Shown here piece by piece: positions 16,696-24,370 of a stretch of DNA of 64,000 nucleotides; the first letter of the stretch is position 1; each line of letters starts with the position of its first letter. This DNA comes from Acidobacteria bacterium Mor1 (GTDB taxonomy: Bacteria > Acidobacteriota > Polarisedimenticolia > Polarisedimenticolales > Polarisedimenticolaceae), in contig CP011806.1 of assembly GCA_001664505.1 (NCBI GenBank), forward strand, positions 2,580,904-2,644,903. The letters are read 5' to 3'. The notes under the pieces are model-generated. The model was not told the origin of the DNA. It searched no databases and was given only the letters and a program-made list of their open reading frames with translations. The translations under genes and the position numbers were made by a program.

Positions 16696-18297
16696 CTATT
16701 GGTTACATGCAGCCGAGACTCTCTCGATTCCTGCGCTATCTCCACCGTAGGTTCCGGCGCCGCACTCATTCGTGCCGCGCACCAAATAGAAGAAGCCTTG
16801 GCCCGGAGCGGGCACCTGGAAGTCGTCGAGTTCGGCAACGGCCAGGCTGGTCCCGATACAGATCTCGCCGCTCGTACCAACCGGCCCCGGGAGCGACCCC
16901 CTAAGCGCGTCGTATAGAGCGCCCGGGAGCGTGTTCCAGACAAACCCGTTGGCACTCTCCGCCCGCAGCTCCTTGACCTCTTGCGGAGGAGTCGGCGTGC
17001 CACCGACGCAGCTACCCGCCTCGCAGGTGTCGATCAGCGTGCATGCAAGGCCGTCGTCGCAGGTCGTCCCGTCGTCTGCCGGCAGGTCGGGCGGACAGCT
17101 CAACTGACCGGAGCATACTTCCTCGGCATCGCAGTCGGCGGTGGATGGCCGACAGACGGTCGTGCTGCCGAGTAGTTGGTCCGACGGGCAGAATGGCCCG
17201 ACGCCGGAGCACGTCTCGGGGCTGTCGCAGACTCCCGCGGCCTCACGACAGACATGTGTCGGTGGCTTGTACGGGTTTGGCGGACACAGCGGGCCGTTGC
17301 CTGGGCACGTCGCCGGGTCGTCGCAGTCCCCCGCGGCGCTTCGGCACTGGTAGGTTGGAGGCCGGAACCCGTCCGCGGGGCATGCTGCCGAGCTGCCGCT
17401 GCAAACCTCCGCGATATCGCATCCACCGGCGGCCGCGCCTCGGCAAACAGAGCCGGCAGCTGCGAAGCCGCAAGTAGCAGTACAGCACGCCCCGATGCAG
17501 TCGTCGCAGACGCCGTCCGTGTTGTTGTCGTCGCAGGTGGTCACTCGAATGCGGAACGCGTTGACCCGCAACGCGGTGTCGTCGTCGTCCCGAAGACGCC
17601 CCACGGCGAGACGGATGTCATCGACATCGGCCTCGGTCCACAGCCGGCGCCCCGGAGTGCCGGGGATTGCCGTGAGGCCGAAGTCGTTGTTCTCGGTGAT
17701 GTTGCCGAGCCCACCCAGCCTGTACTGGCAGTTTCCCGAAGTGCTGGTGAACACACCGCTGCGGATGGTCTGCTCGATGTTCGAGTCGATCGACGGAATC
17801 CGAAGCCGGACGCGGATCTCCCCTGTATCCGCCGACGTGCAGCTGGGACCCGCCGACGAGAAATTGTAGCGGCATTGAACATCCACCTCGACCCGTTTGA
17901 TCTTCTTCTTCGAGCCCAGCGTGAAGTTCTGGAAGTCATTGGCCTTCAACAGGCAGCGGCAATCCGGCGGGGCCCCCATCCCCGTCCCATCTCCGGGACA
18001 AGAACAGGCGTAGTCGCGGGTGCAGGCGCCGTTCCCACACTCTCTAGCTTGAAAATCTTGAATTGCATAGGGCGTAAAGCTGCCCTGGTTCGTGTCGCAG
18101 TCGTTGTCGCCGTTGGGGTTGCCGATCGCCTGCTGCTCGTTATCCCAGCCGCAGGCATCCAGAACCGATGTGGCGAAGAGATTGACCGTTTCTTCACACT
18201 GGGCGTGGACGTTCGCGATCGCGAGCAGTGCGCAGAGCACCCCCGTCACCGCAACGAACACACCTCGCTTCATCAACCGACTCCAAGCGTCCGTCAT
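16696..18297 (-). CDS. Secreted Cys-rich protein with four disintegrin-like repeats
   Basis: The 533-residue protein starts at ATG 18297 with AGGAGA five bases upstream. A signal peptide spans about 10-32 (cleavage after VHA). The N-terminal region (35-255) has many cysteines and no known fold. DDNNTDGVCDDCIG resembles a calcium-binding loop. Four repeats starting at C285, C318, C350 and C382 (period 32-33) share C-R-x-A-x-G-x-C-D-x-x-E-x-C-x-G-x(4)-C-P-x-D, closely like the core of metazoan disintegrin domains. A C-terminal fibronectin-III-like module (about 437-530) has FFYLVRGTNECGAGTYG, seen in other secreted bacterial proteins. The likely role is surface or extracellular adhesion, which is inference. 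Confidence 0.8.
   Translation of the reverse strand: MTDAWSRLMKRGVFVAVTGVLCALLAIANVHAQCEETVNLFATSVLDACGWDNEQQAIGNPNGDNDCDTNQGSFTPYAIQDFQARECGNGACTRDYACSCPGDGTGMGAPPDCRCLLKANDFQNFTLGSKKKIKRVEVDVQCRYNFSSAGPSCTSADTGEIRVRLRIPSIDSNIEQTIRSGVFTSTSGNCQYRLGGLGNITENNDFGLTAIPGTPGRRLWTEADVDDIRLAVGRLRDDDDTALRVNAFRIRVTTCDDNNTDGVCDDCIGACCTATCGFAAAGSVCRGAAAGGCDIAEVCSGSSAACPADGFRPPTYQCRSAAGDCDDPATCPGNGPLCPPNPYKPPTHVCREAAGVCDSPETCSGVGPFCPSDQLLGSTTVCRPSTADCDAEEVCSGQLSCPPDLPADDGTTCDDGLACTLIDTCEAGSCVGGTPTPPQEVKELRAESANGFVWNTLPGALYDALRGSLPGPVGTSGEICIGTSLAVAELDDFQVPAPGQGFFYLVRGTNECGAGTYGGDSAGIERVSAACNQ
17059..17445 (-). repeat. Coding repeat array: four disintegrin-like units
   Basis: Four in-frame units of 96-99 bp encode Cys-rich modules with the order C..C-D..C..C-P. 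They are conserved at protein level but diverged at DNA level, so this is an old repeat and not a recent expansion. Confidence 0.75.
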
Positions 18298-18440
18298 CGC
18301 TGTCTCCTATGTCACCAATTCGCACCCTTCCTGCATGTCCTGAGCAGGTGGCACCCGGCGACGAGCTGACGCCCGCCCCGTCGACGGAACCGAGGCCACG
18401 CTTTCGGCGTAGAATGCTCACAAGAACGAGACAGATCACG

Positions 18441-18470
18441 TCAATTAGGGTCAATTCGATGAATTGACCC
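18441..18470. promoter_or_regulatory. Palindromic operator upstream of the winged-helix/FGE gene
   Basis: GGGTCAATTC (18448-18457) and GAATTGACCC (18461-18470) are exact reverse complements around GAT. A further direct half-site TCAATT lies at 18441-18446, exactly 10 bp before TCAATT at 18451. The element sits 31 bp before ATG 18502, in the divergent region shared with the Cys-rich gene. Ten-bp spaced half-sites suit OmpR-type winged helices, so autoregulation by the downstream protein is plausible. TAGAAT (18410-18415) could be the -10. Confidence 0.6.
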
Positions 18471-18501
18471 GGCTCCATTCCGCCAACGAGAGACTCCTGC
18501 A

Positions 18502-19827
18502 ATGCCGCGCTACCAGATCGGAGACCATCACGTTCTCGACTCATCGACTCATGCGTTGCAGCACCCCGCGGGCATTGCCCGACTTCAACCCCAGCTAGGC
18601 CGGCTGCTGGAGGTGCTTGCGGAGAACGCAACCGAGTTGGTGCGTCACGAGGAGTTGCGCCGGGCGCTCTGGTCCGACGAGACCCGAAGCGACAACGCGC
18701 TCAAATCCCACATTCACAACCTCCGCAAGCAACTGACCGAGGTGGGACTGCCGGAGGTCCTGCGTACGGTGCGGGGTGAGGGGTTCGTCCTGGAGGTCCC
18801 TTGCCGGGTTTTGCCGGTTCCGCCCGAAGAAGCCGAGGTCCCCGCGCTCCAAGCGCCACGGTGGAAGTGGGTCGCGACCCTGGCGATCGCCCTCGGGTTC
18901 GCTGGGTGGATCCTGCTGCATCCGCTGCTTACCGCCGGACCGATCGATCTCTCGGGACCCGACGGTTCAATCACTAGGGCGATCGACGGGATGCCCATGG
19001 TTCGCGTGCCGGGCGGTCCATTCGAAATCGGGCTGCAGCCCGAGGCCTTCGAGCGACTGCTCCTGCAGGCGAGGGACGAAGGGCTCACGGACCGGCAAGC
19101 CTGGGGGTTTCTGAATCCGGCGCGCTATCAAGGCCCCGAGCCGGTGACGCAGCCGATGATCGTCGAGACAGGTCCCTTCTGGATCGATGTCTACGAGGTG
19201 ACCAACGCGCAGTACGGTCTATTCCTGCAAGTAACCGGACACCGCAACCCGGAGCACTCCGAGGACCCGGCCCGCTACACGCTCTGGGAGAATCGCCAGC
19301 TCAAGGAGCCCGAACTTGCGCGACATCCGGTAGTCAACGTCTCGTTCCACGACGCGGAAGCCTACTGCCGCTGGGCCGGAGCCCGCCTGCCGTCGGAGTT
19401 CGAGTGGGAGAAGGCCGCCCGCGGGATCGACGGGCGGCTGTTCCCCTGGGGAGACGAGTGGGTTCCGGGAAGGGCGAACACGGGAGGCCGAAAAGGGAGC
19501 TCCATCGTCTCTGCCCAGGACGGCAAATATCCACGCACGACCCCGGTGGACTACTTCTCCGATGCCAGCAGTCCCTACGGGCTCGAGGGGATGGTCGGGA
19601 ACGTCTGGGAATGGACCTCCGACTGGTACGACCTCTACCGCACCCTACCGCCGGAACGAACCCGCGGCCCGACCGAGGGCAGGGTGCGCCGGGGCGGAGG
19701 CTGGACCGACATTCCCGCACGATGCAACACGACGTCGCGAGACATGGACCGGAGGATCGGTGAATATCGCGACACCATCATTGGCTTCCGCTGTGCGGCG
19801 ACAACGCCCCCCAAGGCAACTCGATAG
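18502..19827 (+). CDS. Membrane-tethered winged-helix regulator fused to an FGE-sulfatase domain
   Basis: The protein has 441 residues. Residues 5-100 form an OmpR/PhoB-type winged helix (LLEVLAENATELVRHEELRR, NALKSHIHNLRKQL, LRTVRGEGFVLE) without a receiver domain, as in CadC and ToxR. One transmembrane helix follows (about 122-141). Residues 155-435 are an FGE/SUMF1 domain: MVRVPGGPFEIG, FWIDVYEVTNAQY, HPVVNVSFHDAEAYCRWAG, RLPSEFEWEKAAR and GNVWEWTSDWY. The copper-binding cysteine pair of true formylglycine-generating enzymes is incomplete: after RRGGGW the first Cys position is D403 and only C408 remains. The periplasmic domain may therefore sense a ligand. The probable function is a one-component membrane regulator. 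Confidence 0.88.
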   Translation: MPRYQIGDHHVLDSSTHALQHPAGIARLQPQLGRLLEVLAENATELVRHEELRRALWSDETRSDNALKSHIHNLRKQLTEVGLPEVLRTVRGEGFVLEVPCRVLPVPPEEAEVPALQAPRWKWVATLAIALGFAGWILLHPLLTAGPIDLSGPDGSITRAIDGMPMVRVPGGPFEIGLQPEAFERLLLQARDEGLTDRQAWGFLNPARYQGPEPVTQPMIVETGPFWIDVYEVTNAQYGLFLQVTGHRNPEHSEDPARYTLWENRQLKEPELARHPVVNVSFHDAEAYCRWAGARLPSEFEWEKAARGIDGRLFPWGDEWVPGRANTGGRKGSSIVSAQDGKYPRTTPVDYFSDASSPYGLEGMVGNVWEWTSDWYDLYRTLPPERTRGPTEGRVRRGGGWTDIPARCNTTSRDMDRRIGEYRDTIIGFRCAATTPPKATR

Positions 19828-19851
19828 CTACGTCGGCGAATGCCGGACTTC

Positions 19852-19884
19852 GAAGGCCCGCCGCACCGACCGCGGCGGGCCTTC
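19852..19884. terminator. Strong hairpin between convergent genes
   Basis: GAAGGCCCGCCGC (19852-19864) and GCGGCGGGCCTTC (19872-19884) form a perfect 13-bp stem with loop ACCGACC. It lies between the ends of the winged-helix/FGE gene (19827) and the protease-like gene (19922). There is no T-run, so intrinsic termination may be partial or act in both directions. Confidence 0.6.
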
Positions 19885-19921
19885 CTCGTGGGGCTTACTC
19901 CTCGGCCTACCCGTGACCCGG

Positions 19922-22054
19922 CTAAAGCCGACTGAGACTGCAGGAACTGAGGAACTCGCAAAAAGGATTGACCGCGAACTCGGCGTGGTCGCTCCGCCCT
20001 CCGTCTCCGGTCCAGACCTGCAGGTGTGTGGCAGACCGCGGGATCCGGATGGTCGCCGAGGTCGAGGATTGCTGGAAGATCCCGGTTTCCATGTAGGTCT
20101 CTCCGTCGTCGTCGGAGTAGAGCAGCGTGTGCACCAGGCTCGAGAGGAAGTCCCGGTCGGTCGCTGACCAGGTCGCCACGTACTCGATCCACTGCGGATC
20201 GACCGCCTGCCTGGTCAACACCAGCGAATCCCCGATCACGGGCGCGCTCGAGCTCAGGCGGCGGCTATCGAGCAGGTTCGCCCCGTCGTAGAGCCGGATC
20301 TCCGAGAGCCCGGCCGGAGCCTCGAGGGCGTAGACGAAGGAACCGTCGAAACCGGCGAAGGGAGCCTCCGCCTGCTTGAAGTTGACGTCGAAGCGGTATT
20401 CCTCGAGGAGGCTGCCAAAGAAGTCCCGCAGTTCGATCCGGTAGGAACCGGGCGCCTCGGGTGCCTTGATGTCGCCGGTGCGGTGATAGATCGGGGCGAG
20501 CGAGCCCTTCGGCGCCTGAAGCAGCCCCTTCTCGACCGCCCCCGAGACGATCACCAGCTCCGGGTCGATCCTGGGCTTGCTCCACTCGGTAAGGATGTTC
20601 CACCAGGTGCACTGGTTGGAGAAGTGGTTCACCTCCTGGCCGGCAGGCGCCAGGCCGTGAGCCATGATGTCCGTGGCGGCGTCAAGGAAGTCCACCCGCT
20701 TGAGATCGTCCGGCAATCCCTGATCGTCGATCACCTGCACGCCGTAGGACACGCCGGCGAACTGGTTGTGGTAGTTCAGATTGCAGTCGGCGGCCATCTC
20801 GGCGTCGGCCCAGGTGCCGCGCCGGGACATGTGCGCCAACTCGTGGGCGATGGTGTCCGCCTCCGAGCGCCTTCGCCGCTGGTACTCGCCGATGATGTCC
20901 CAGGTCAACCCCAGGGGCTGAGACTTGACCGACGCGAACTCCTTGCTCTGGGTCGCCCCCAGCCATTCCGACAGGTAGTTGGCCCGGAACAGCGGTTCTT
21001 CCATGTAATAGATCGCCTTGTCGATCTTGCCCAGAGCGCCGGCTAGCTGCGCCCGCTGGCGAATGGCGTGGCGCGAAGGGTTTCCGATGACCGACAGGTC
21101 CAGGGTCGCACCCGAGATATGAAGCTGCCGAAAGGCCTCCTGGTGCGGCAAGGGGAAAGCGGACTGGATCTTCTTGCGGGCGTAGCCGACCGCCTCCAGG
21201 CCGCGATACCAGAGATCCTTCCGGCGTTGATCCGCACTGGCGCCTGACGGCGGCACCTGCTTGGGGTCGAGTACCGGGTAGACCACGGTGCGAGGCATGC
21301 GGGTGTTCACGACCTGGACCTTGACCACCACCTTGTAGCCCAGAGGGGCGCCCCAGCCGTTGTGCTTCGACGGGTCGTACTGCCGCACCTCGGTCTCGTA
21401 GCTGTAGGCTCCCGGCCCGCCGGGGAAGCGGTAGCTGTTGAGGGCGACCGATTGATCCTCGACGGGGAACTCGATGAACTCGTCGACCCGCAGATCCTGC
21501 TCGGTACAGGGGCCGCCGACGTTGGTCGGAAAGTACGCCCAACGTATCTGTCCGGCGGTGGTGCGGCTCGGGTTGTACTGGTAGAGCACGTTGCCGCCGG
21601 CGTCCTTGATCTTGGTGTGCAGGGTCGCCTGGGTGCGGCCCGTACCCGAGCGGCTCCACACCTCGAAGGCAATGTTCTCCCGCTCACCCGACAGATGCGC
21701 GGGGTCGGGGATCGGTGTCGCGCCGATCAGAAACGTCGCCCGATTGGCTACCAGCGGAATCTCCGCTTCGAGGATCACCGGCCCCTGAGGCGCGTCGTTG
21801 AACACCAGCTGGTGGCCGAGTTCGATCGCCAGCCGGTCGCCGACGTTGTCCGGCGCCCCGAAGAACGTCGGGCTGACCTGGACCGCTCCCTGGGTCGGCT
21901 GGGACCAGGCCATGAATCCACCGCAGGCAACGTCGTCGGAACCGCCGCCGGGACCGGCTCCGCCGATCGGCTCGAACTGGGCCGCCACGCTGGACGCGGT
22001 GAGAAGTGCGCAGCAGATCGCTGCGTGAATCGAGAATCTTCGAATCCGGGTCAT
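19922..22054 (-). CDS. Secreted zincin-like protein, putative metalloprotease
   Basis: The 710-residue protein starts at ATG 22054, with AGGAGG six to seven bases upstream. A signal peptide (AAICCALLTASSVAA) is followed by a beta-rich region. IAHELAHMS (HExxH at 404-408) is a zinc-protease active-site motif, and GTWADAEMAADCN follows, where E or D could supply a third ligand. EADTIAHELAH is the usual hydrophobic helix context of zincins. No named peptidase family fits. The C-terminal 200 residues look like beta-sandwich modules. It could digest extracellular protein or be a surface adhesin with an inactive fold. It is convergent with the winged-helix/FGE gene. Confidence 0.72.
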   Translation of the reverse strand: MTRIRRFSIHAAICCALLTASSVAAQFEPIGGAGPGGGSDDVACGGFMAWSQPTQGAVQVSPTFFGAPDNVGDRLAIELGHQLVFNDAPQGPVILEAEIPLVANRATFLIGATPIPDPAHLSGERENIAFEVWSRSGTGRTQATLHTKIKDAGGNVLYQYNPSRTTAGQIRWAYFPTNVGGPCTEQDLRVDEFIEFPVEDQSVALNSYRFPGGPGAYSYETEVRQYDPSKHNGWGAPLGYKVVVKVQVVNTRMPRTVVYPVLDPKQVPPSGASADQRRKDLWYRGLEAVGYARKKIQSAFPLPHQEAFRQLHISGATLDLSVIGNPSRHAIRQRAQLAGALGKIDKAIYYMEEPLFRANYLSEWLGATQSKEFASVKSQPLGLTWDIIGEYQRRRRSEADTIAHELAHMSRRGTWADAEMAADCNLNYHNQFAGVSYGVQVIDDQGLPDDLKRVDFLDAATDIMAHGLAPAGQEVNHFSNQCTWWNILTEWSKPRIDPELVIVSGAVEKGLLQAPKGSLAPIYHRTGDIKAPEAPGSYRIELRDFFGSLLEEYRFDVNFKQAEAPFAGFDGSFVYALEAPAGLSEIRLYDGANLLDSRRLSSSAPVIGDSLVLTRQAVDPQWIEYVATWSATDRDFLSSLVHTLLYSDDDGETYMETGIFQQSSTSATIRIPRSATHLQVWTGDGGRSDHAEFAVNPFCEFLSSCSLSRL

Positions 22055-22147
22055 CCCGTACCTCCTGGAGCCCGATGCTGTGACACCTGGAGGGAAGGTA
22101 GCGGGAATGTGCGGACAAGCCCGTCAAGCGAAGCTCAAACTTGGATC

Positions 22148-22173
22148 AAAAAAAGCGCCGGGGCAACGGGCGC
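22148..22173 (-). terminator. Rho-independent terminator of the five-gene operon
   Basis: On the minus strand, GGCGC and GCGCC arms (plus-strand 22155-22159 and 22169-22173) are followed by seven T (plus-strand A at 22148-22154). It begins only two bases after the Sel1 gene stop. Confidence 0.65.
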
Positions 22174-22175
22174 CG

Positions 22176-22658
22176 TCAACGGCGGCCGAGATCGCATTGG
22201 ATCAGAAGCGCTTCGCCTTCGTCGCGCGAGTCCTCGACGATCTCGTTTGACGACAGCAGGAGCTCCAGATGCCGACGGGCGACCATCTTCTTGCCGAGCC
22301 CAAGGGAAATCTTGGCAATCTGCAGGTGGGACTCAACCTCGCCCATCGACACCGCGCGCCGGAACCACCACAGAGCTCGATGGGTTTCGCCCCGATCCCG
22401 CGTGATGCATCCGATGTTGTGGGCGGCGACCGCATCCAAGGCGTCGCGATGAGCGCGTCGGTACCAGTAGAGCGCCCGCGCTTCATTCCTCAGGGTGCCC
22501 TCTCCGTCGTCGTAGAACTGAGCCAGCACCCGGAAGGCGCGGACGTCGCCGGCATTCGCCGCTTCCAGGAACAACGAAAAAGCGCTACTCAGCCGGCCTC
22601 GGGACCAGGCATCTTCTGCTCGTGCGTAGAGGCCCTTGCCTGCATTCTGCTTCGACAT
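22176..22658 (-). CDS. Sel1-like repeat protein
   Basis: The 160-residue protein is all helical, with Sel1/TPR-like repeats of about 36 residues: AFSLFLEAANAGDVRAFRVL, EARALYWYRRAHRDALDAVA and HRALWWFRRAVSMGEVES match the A..WY..AA..G...A pattern. Such repeats mediate protein contacts. There is no signal peptide, so it is probably cytoplasmic. It is the last gene of the operon, 21 bp after the bestrophin-like gene, with GAGG just upstream of its ATG. Confidence 0.75.
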   Translation of the reverse strand: MSKQNAGKGLYARAEDAWSRGRLSSAFSLFLEAANAGDVRAFRVLAQFYDDGEGTLRNEARALYWYRRAHRDALDAVAAHNIGCITRDRGETHRALWWFRRAVSMGEVESHLQIAKISLGLGKKMVARRHLELLLSSNEIVEDSRDEGEALLIQCDLGRR

Positions 22659-22679
22659 GAGACCTCGCCCCTCCCGCTG

Positions 22680-23714
22680 CTACATCAGCACGCCGTTCTT
22701 GGCGGGGACCGCCGCCGGCAGGTCGTCTTCACCGAGCATCTGCCGCAGGTCGATCTCGATGGTCCGGCAGAGTGACATCATGGGGATGTCGTTGGCCATG
22801 CCCTGGAAGGGGTTTTCGGTGTAGTCGCCCACCACTTCCATCATCACGTAGACCCAGCCGATCAACACGGCGATGGGTACCGAGAGCGCAAAGCCCCAAT
22901 CCCCGACGGCCATCAACTCCGGGATGATGCTGAAGGGAAAGAGCAGCAGGAAGATCGCCACGAAGTAGCGGCTCATGTTGGCGTACTGCCGGGGCAGCGG
23001 GAACTTCTTGATCCGTTCGTTCTTGCCCTGGAGCTCGTAGAAGGTGCGCAGCACGCCGGTCATCTGCACGTGCCGGAAGTCATCGACCAGCCCTTCTTCC
23101 CGCAGCCGAGCCAGGTCACGGGATTGCTCGTTGACGATCTGGGTGGCCGTATTGACCGCCGCGATCAACCGGTCATGCTCCTCGGGGGGCAGGAACTCCT
23201 TCAGCTCGTTGCGGGTGATCTCGTCGTCGAGCAGGCCTAGACCGAACTTACGCTGGTAGTACTTGGCCGTGCGCTCGGTGTGCCCGCCCTGGCTCGCGTG
23301 CTCCCAGGGAGAAGCGACGAGCAGCTGGCTGCGGTGAGCGTAGAGCCAGGCGATGTGGCGGTAGATCAGCCGTCGCTTGATGCCCTGCAGTTCCTCGGCG
23401 GACCGCTTCACCTCGGCGATGCGATTACCGATGAAACCGTCGACCATCATGCCCCAACTACGGCTGTCGTTGACGATGCCGCCCCAGATCTTGCGCGCCT
23501 CCCACATCCGGTCGTAGGCCTGGTTGTTCTTGAAGCCGACGAAGAAGGCCACCGCCGTACCGATGACCGACACCGGCAGCCAGGGAATACGGACCTCAAT
23601 GATCTCGAAGTAGTACAGCGCGGCGACCCCGGCCATCATCAGGGCGAGCCAGATGATGTGATGGAGGGTCCACCGGAAGAGATCGACGACTCGGATGCCC
23701 TTGGTAACGATCAT
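22680..23714 (-). CDS. Bestrophin-family channel protein
   Basis: The 344-residue protein matches the bacterial bestrophin (YneE/RFP-TM) family. The N-terminal membrane pair (HHIIWLALMMAGVAALYYF, PVSVIGTAVAFFVGF) leads into FKNNQAYDRMWEARKIWGGI, the conserved pore-neck region that follows TM2. Two further membrane segments (YFVAIFLLLFPFSIIPELM, GFALSVPIAVLIGWVYVMM) and the ENPFQG..NDIPM motif follow. Bestrophins form pentameric ion channels, and bacterial members conduct mostly cations. It lies 26 bp after the GST gene. Confidence 0.88.
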   Translation of the reverse strand: MIVTKGIRVVDLFRWTLHHIIWLALMMAGVAALYYFEIIEVRIPWLPVSVIGTAVAFFVGFKNNQAYDRMWEARKIWGGIVNDSRSWGMMVDGFIGNRIAEVKRSAEELQGIKRRLIYRHIAWLYAHRSQLLVASPWEHASQGGHTERTAKYYQRKFGLGLLDDEITRNELKEFLPPEEHDRLIAAVNTATQIVNEQSRDLARLREEGLVDDFRHVQMTGVLRTFYELQGKNERIKKFPLPRQYANMSRYFVAIFLLLFPFSIIPELMAVGDWGFALSVPIAVLIGWVYVMMEVVGDYTENPFQGMANDIPMMSLCRTIEIDLRQMLGEDDLPAAVPAKNGVLM

Positions 23715-23740
23715 GACAGTGGGTCTCGACGATCAGCGCG

Positions 23741-24358
23741 TTACATCAGCGGATGCCAGGGCTCCAGGAACTTCTCGAGCTTGGGATAGCGTCCCGGCTC
23801 GACGGCGTAGACCTCGCGGAAGCGCTTGAACAGCCCGACCCGATCGATCAGCGCCTCTCCGGGCATGGCGTAGGCCAGCCACATCGCCATGCGCAGATCA
23901 CAGATGGCGTCGTCGGGGCCCTCGGCGAAGTGGCCGCGGAGACTCAACTCCTGCTCGAAGTTGGCCAGGGAGCCGTGAAACGCGGCCAGCGCCGTAGCGT
24001 CCAGCTCCTCGACCCGCTTGATCGCGAAGAGGAACGGCGGCAGCCAGTGGCGGCCGATCTCGGCGTTGAGCCGCTTGTGCCACTCCTCGCAGCGCTTGCG
24101 GTTGGCCCGATCCTTGGGGAACAGCCGCGGGGTGTCGCTGTAGTTGGCGTCGAGGTACTGCAGGATCGCCTCGCTGTCATTGAGCCGGATGCCCCGGTCC
24201 TCGATGGCCGGGGTCAGCTCCTGGCCGCTACTCTCGACCACGTTGCTGCGATCGGCGGGGTCGACCCGCTCGGTCTTGTAGGGGATGCCCTTGAAGTTGA
24301 GAGCCAGCACCACCTTGAGGTTGTTGGGCGAAGGGCTCAGCTCGAACAGTTTCAGCAC
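23741..24358 (-). CDS. Glutathione S-transferase family protein
   Basis: The 205-residue protein starts at GTG 24358, with GGAGA five bases upstream. The thioredoxin-like N-domain (LKLFELSPSPNNLKVVLALN, ELTPAIEDRGIRLNDSEAIL, QYLDANYSDTPRLFP) contains the conserved E-S/D pair that binds the glutathione gamma-glutamyl group, here DSE. The helical C-domain lacks strong specificity markers. The serine-rich SPSPNN in the catalytic loop could supply a catalytic serine. It sits 12 bp downstream of the lysine biosynthesis fusion gene. Confidence 0.82.
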   Translation of the reverse strand: MLKLFELSPSPNNLKVVLALNFKGIPYKTERVDPADRSNVVESSGQELTPAIEDRGIRLNDSEAILQYLDANYSDTPRLFPKDRANRKRCEEWHKRLNAEIGRHWLPPFLFAIKRVEELDATALAAFHGSLANFEQELSLRGHFAEGPDDAICDLRMAMWLAYAMPGEALIDRVGLFKRFREVYAVEPGRYPKLEKFLEPWHPLM

Positions 24359-24370
24359 GAGGTTCTCCGG

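Noticed and set aside
17059-17445. Regular repeat array considered as a possible CRISPR
   Set aside because: The period of 96-99 bp is in frame and conserved only at protein level as Cys-rich modules; there are no short identical repeats or spacers.
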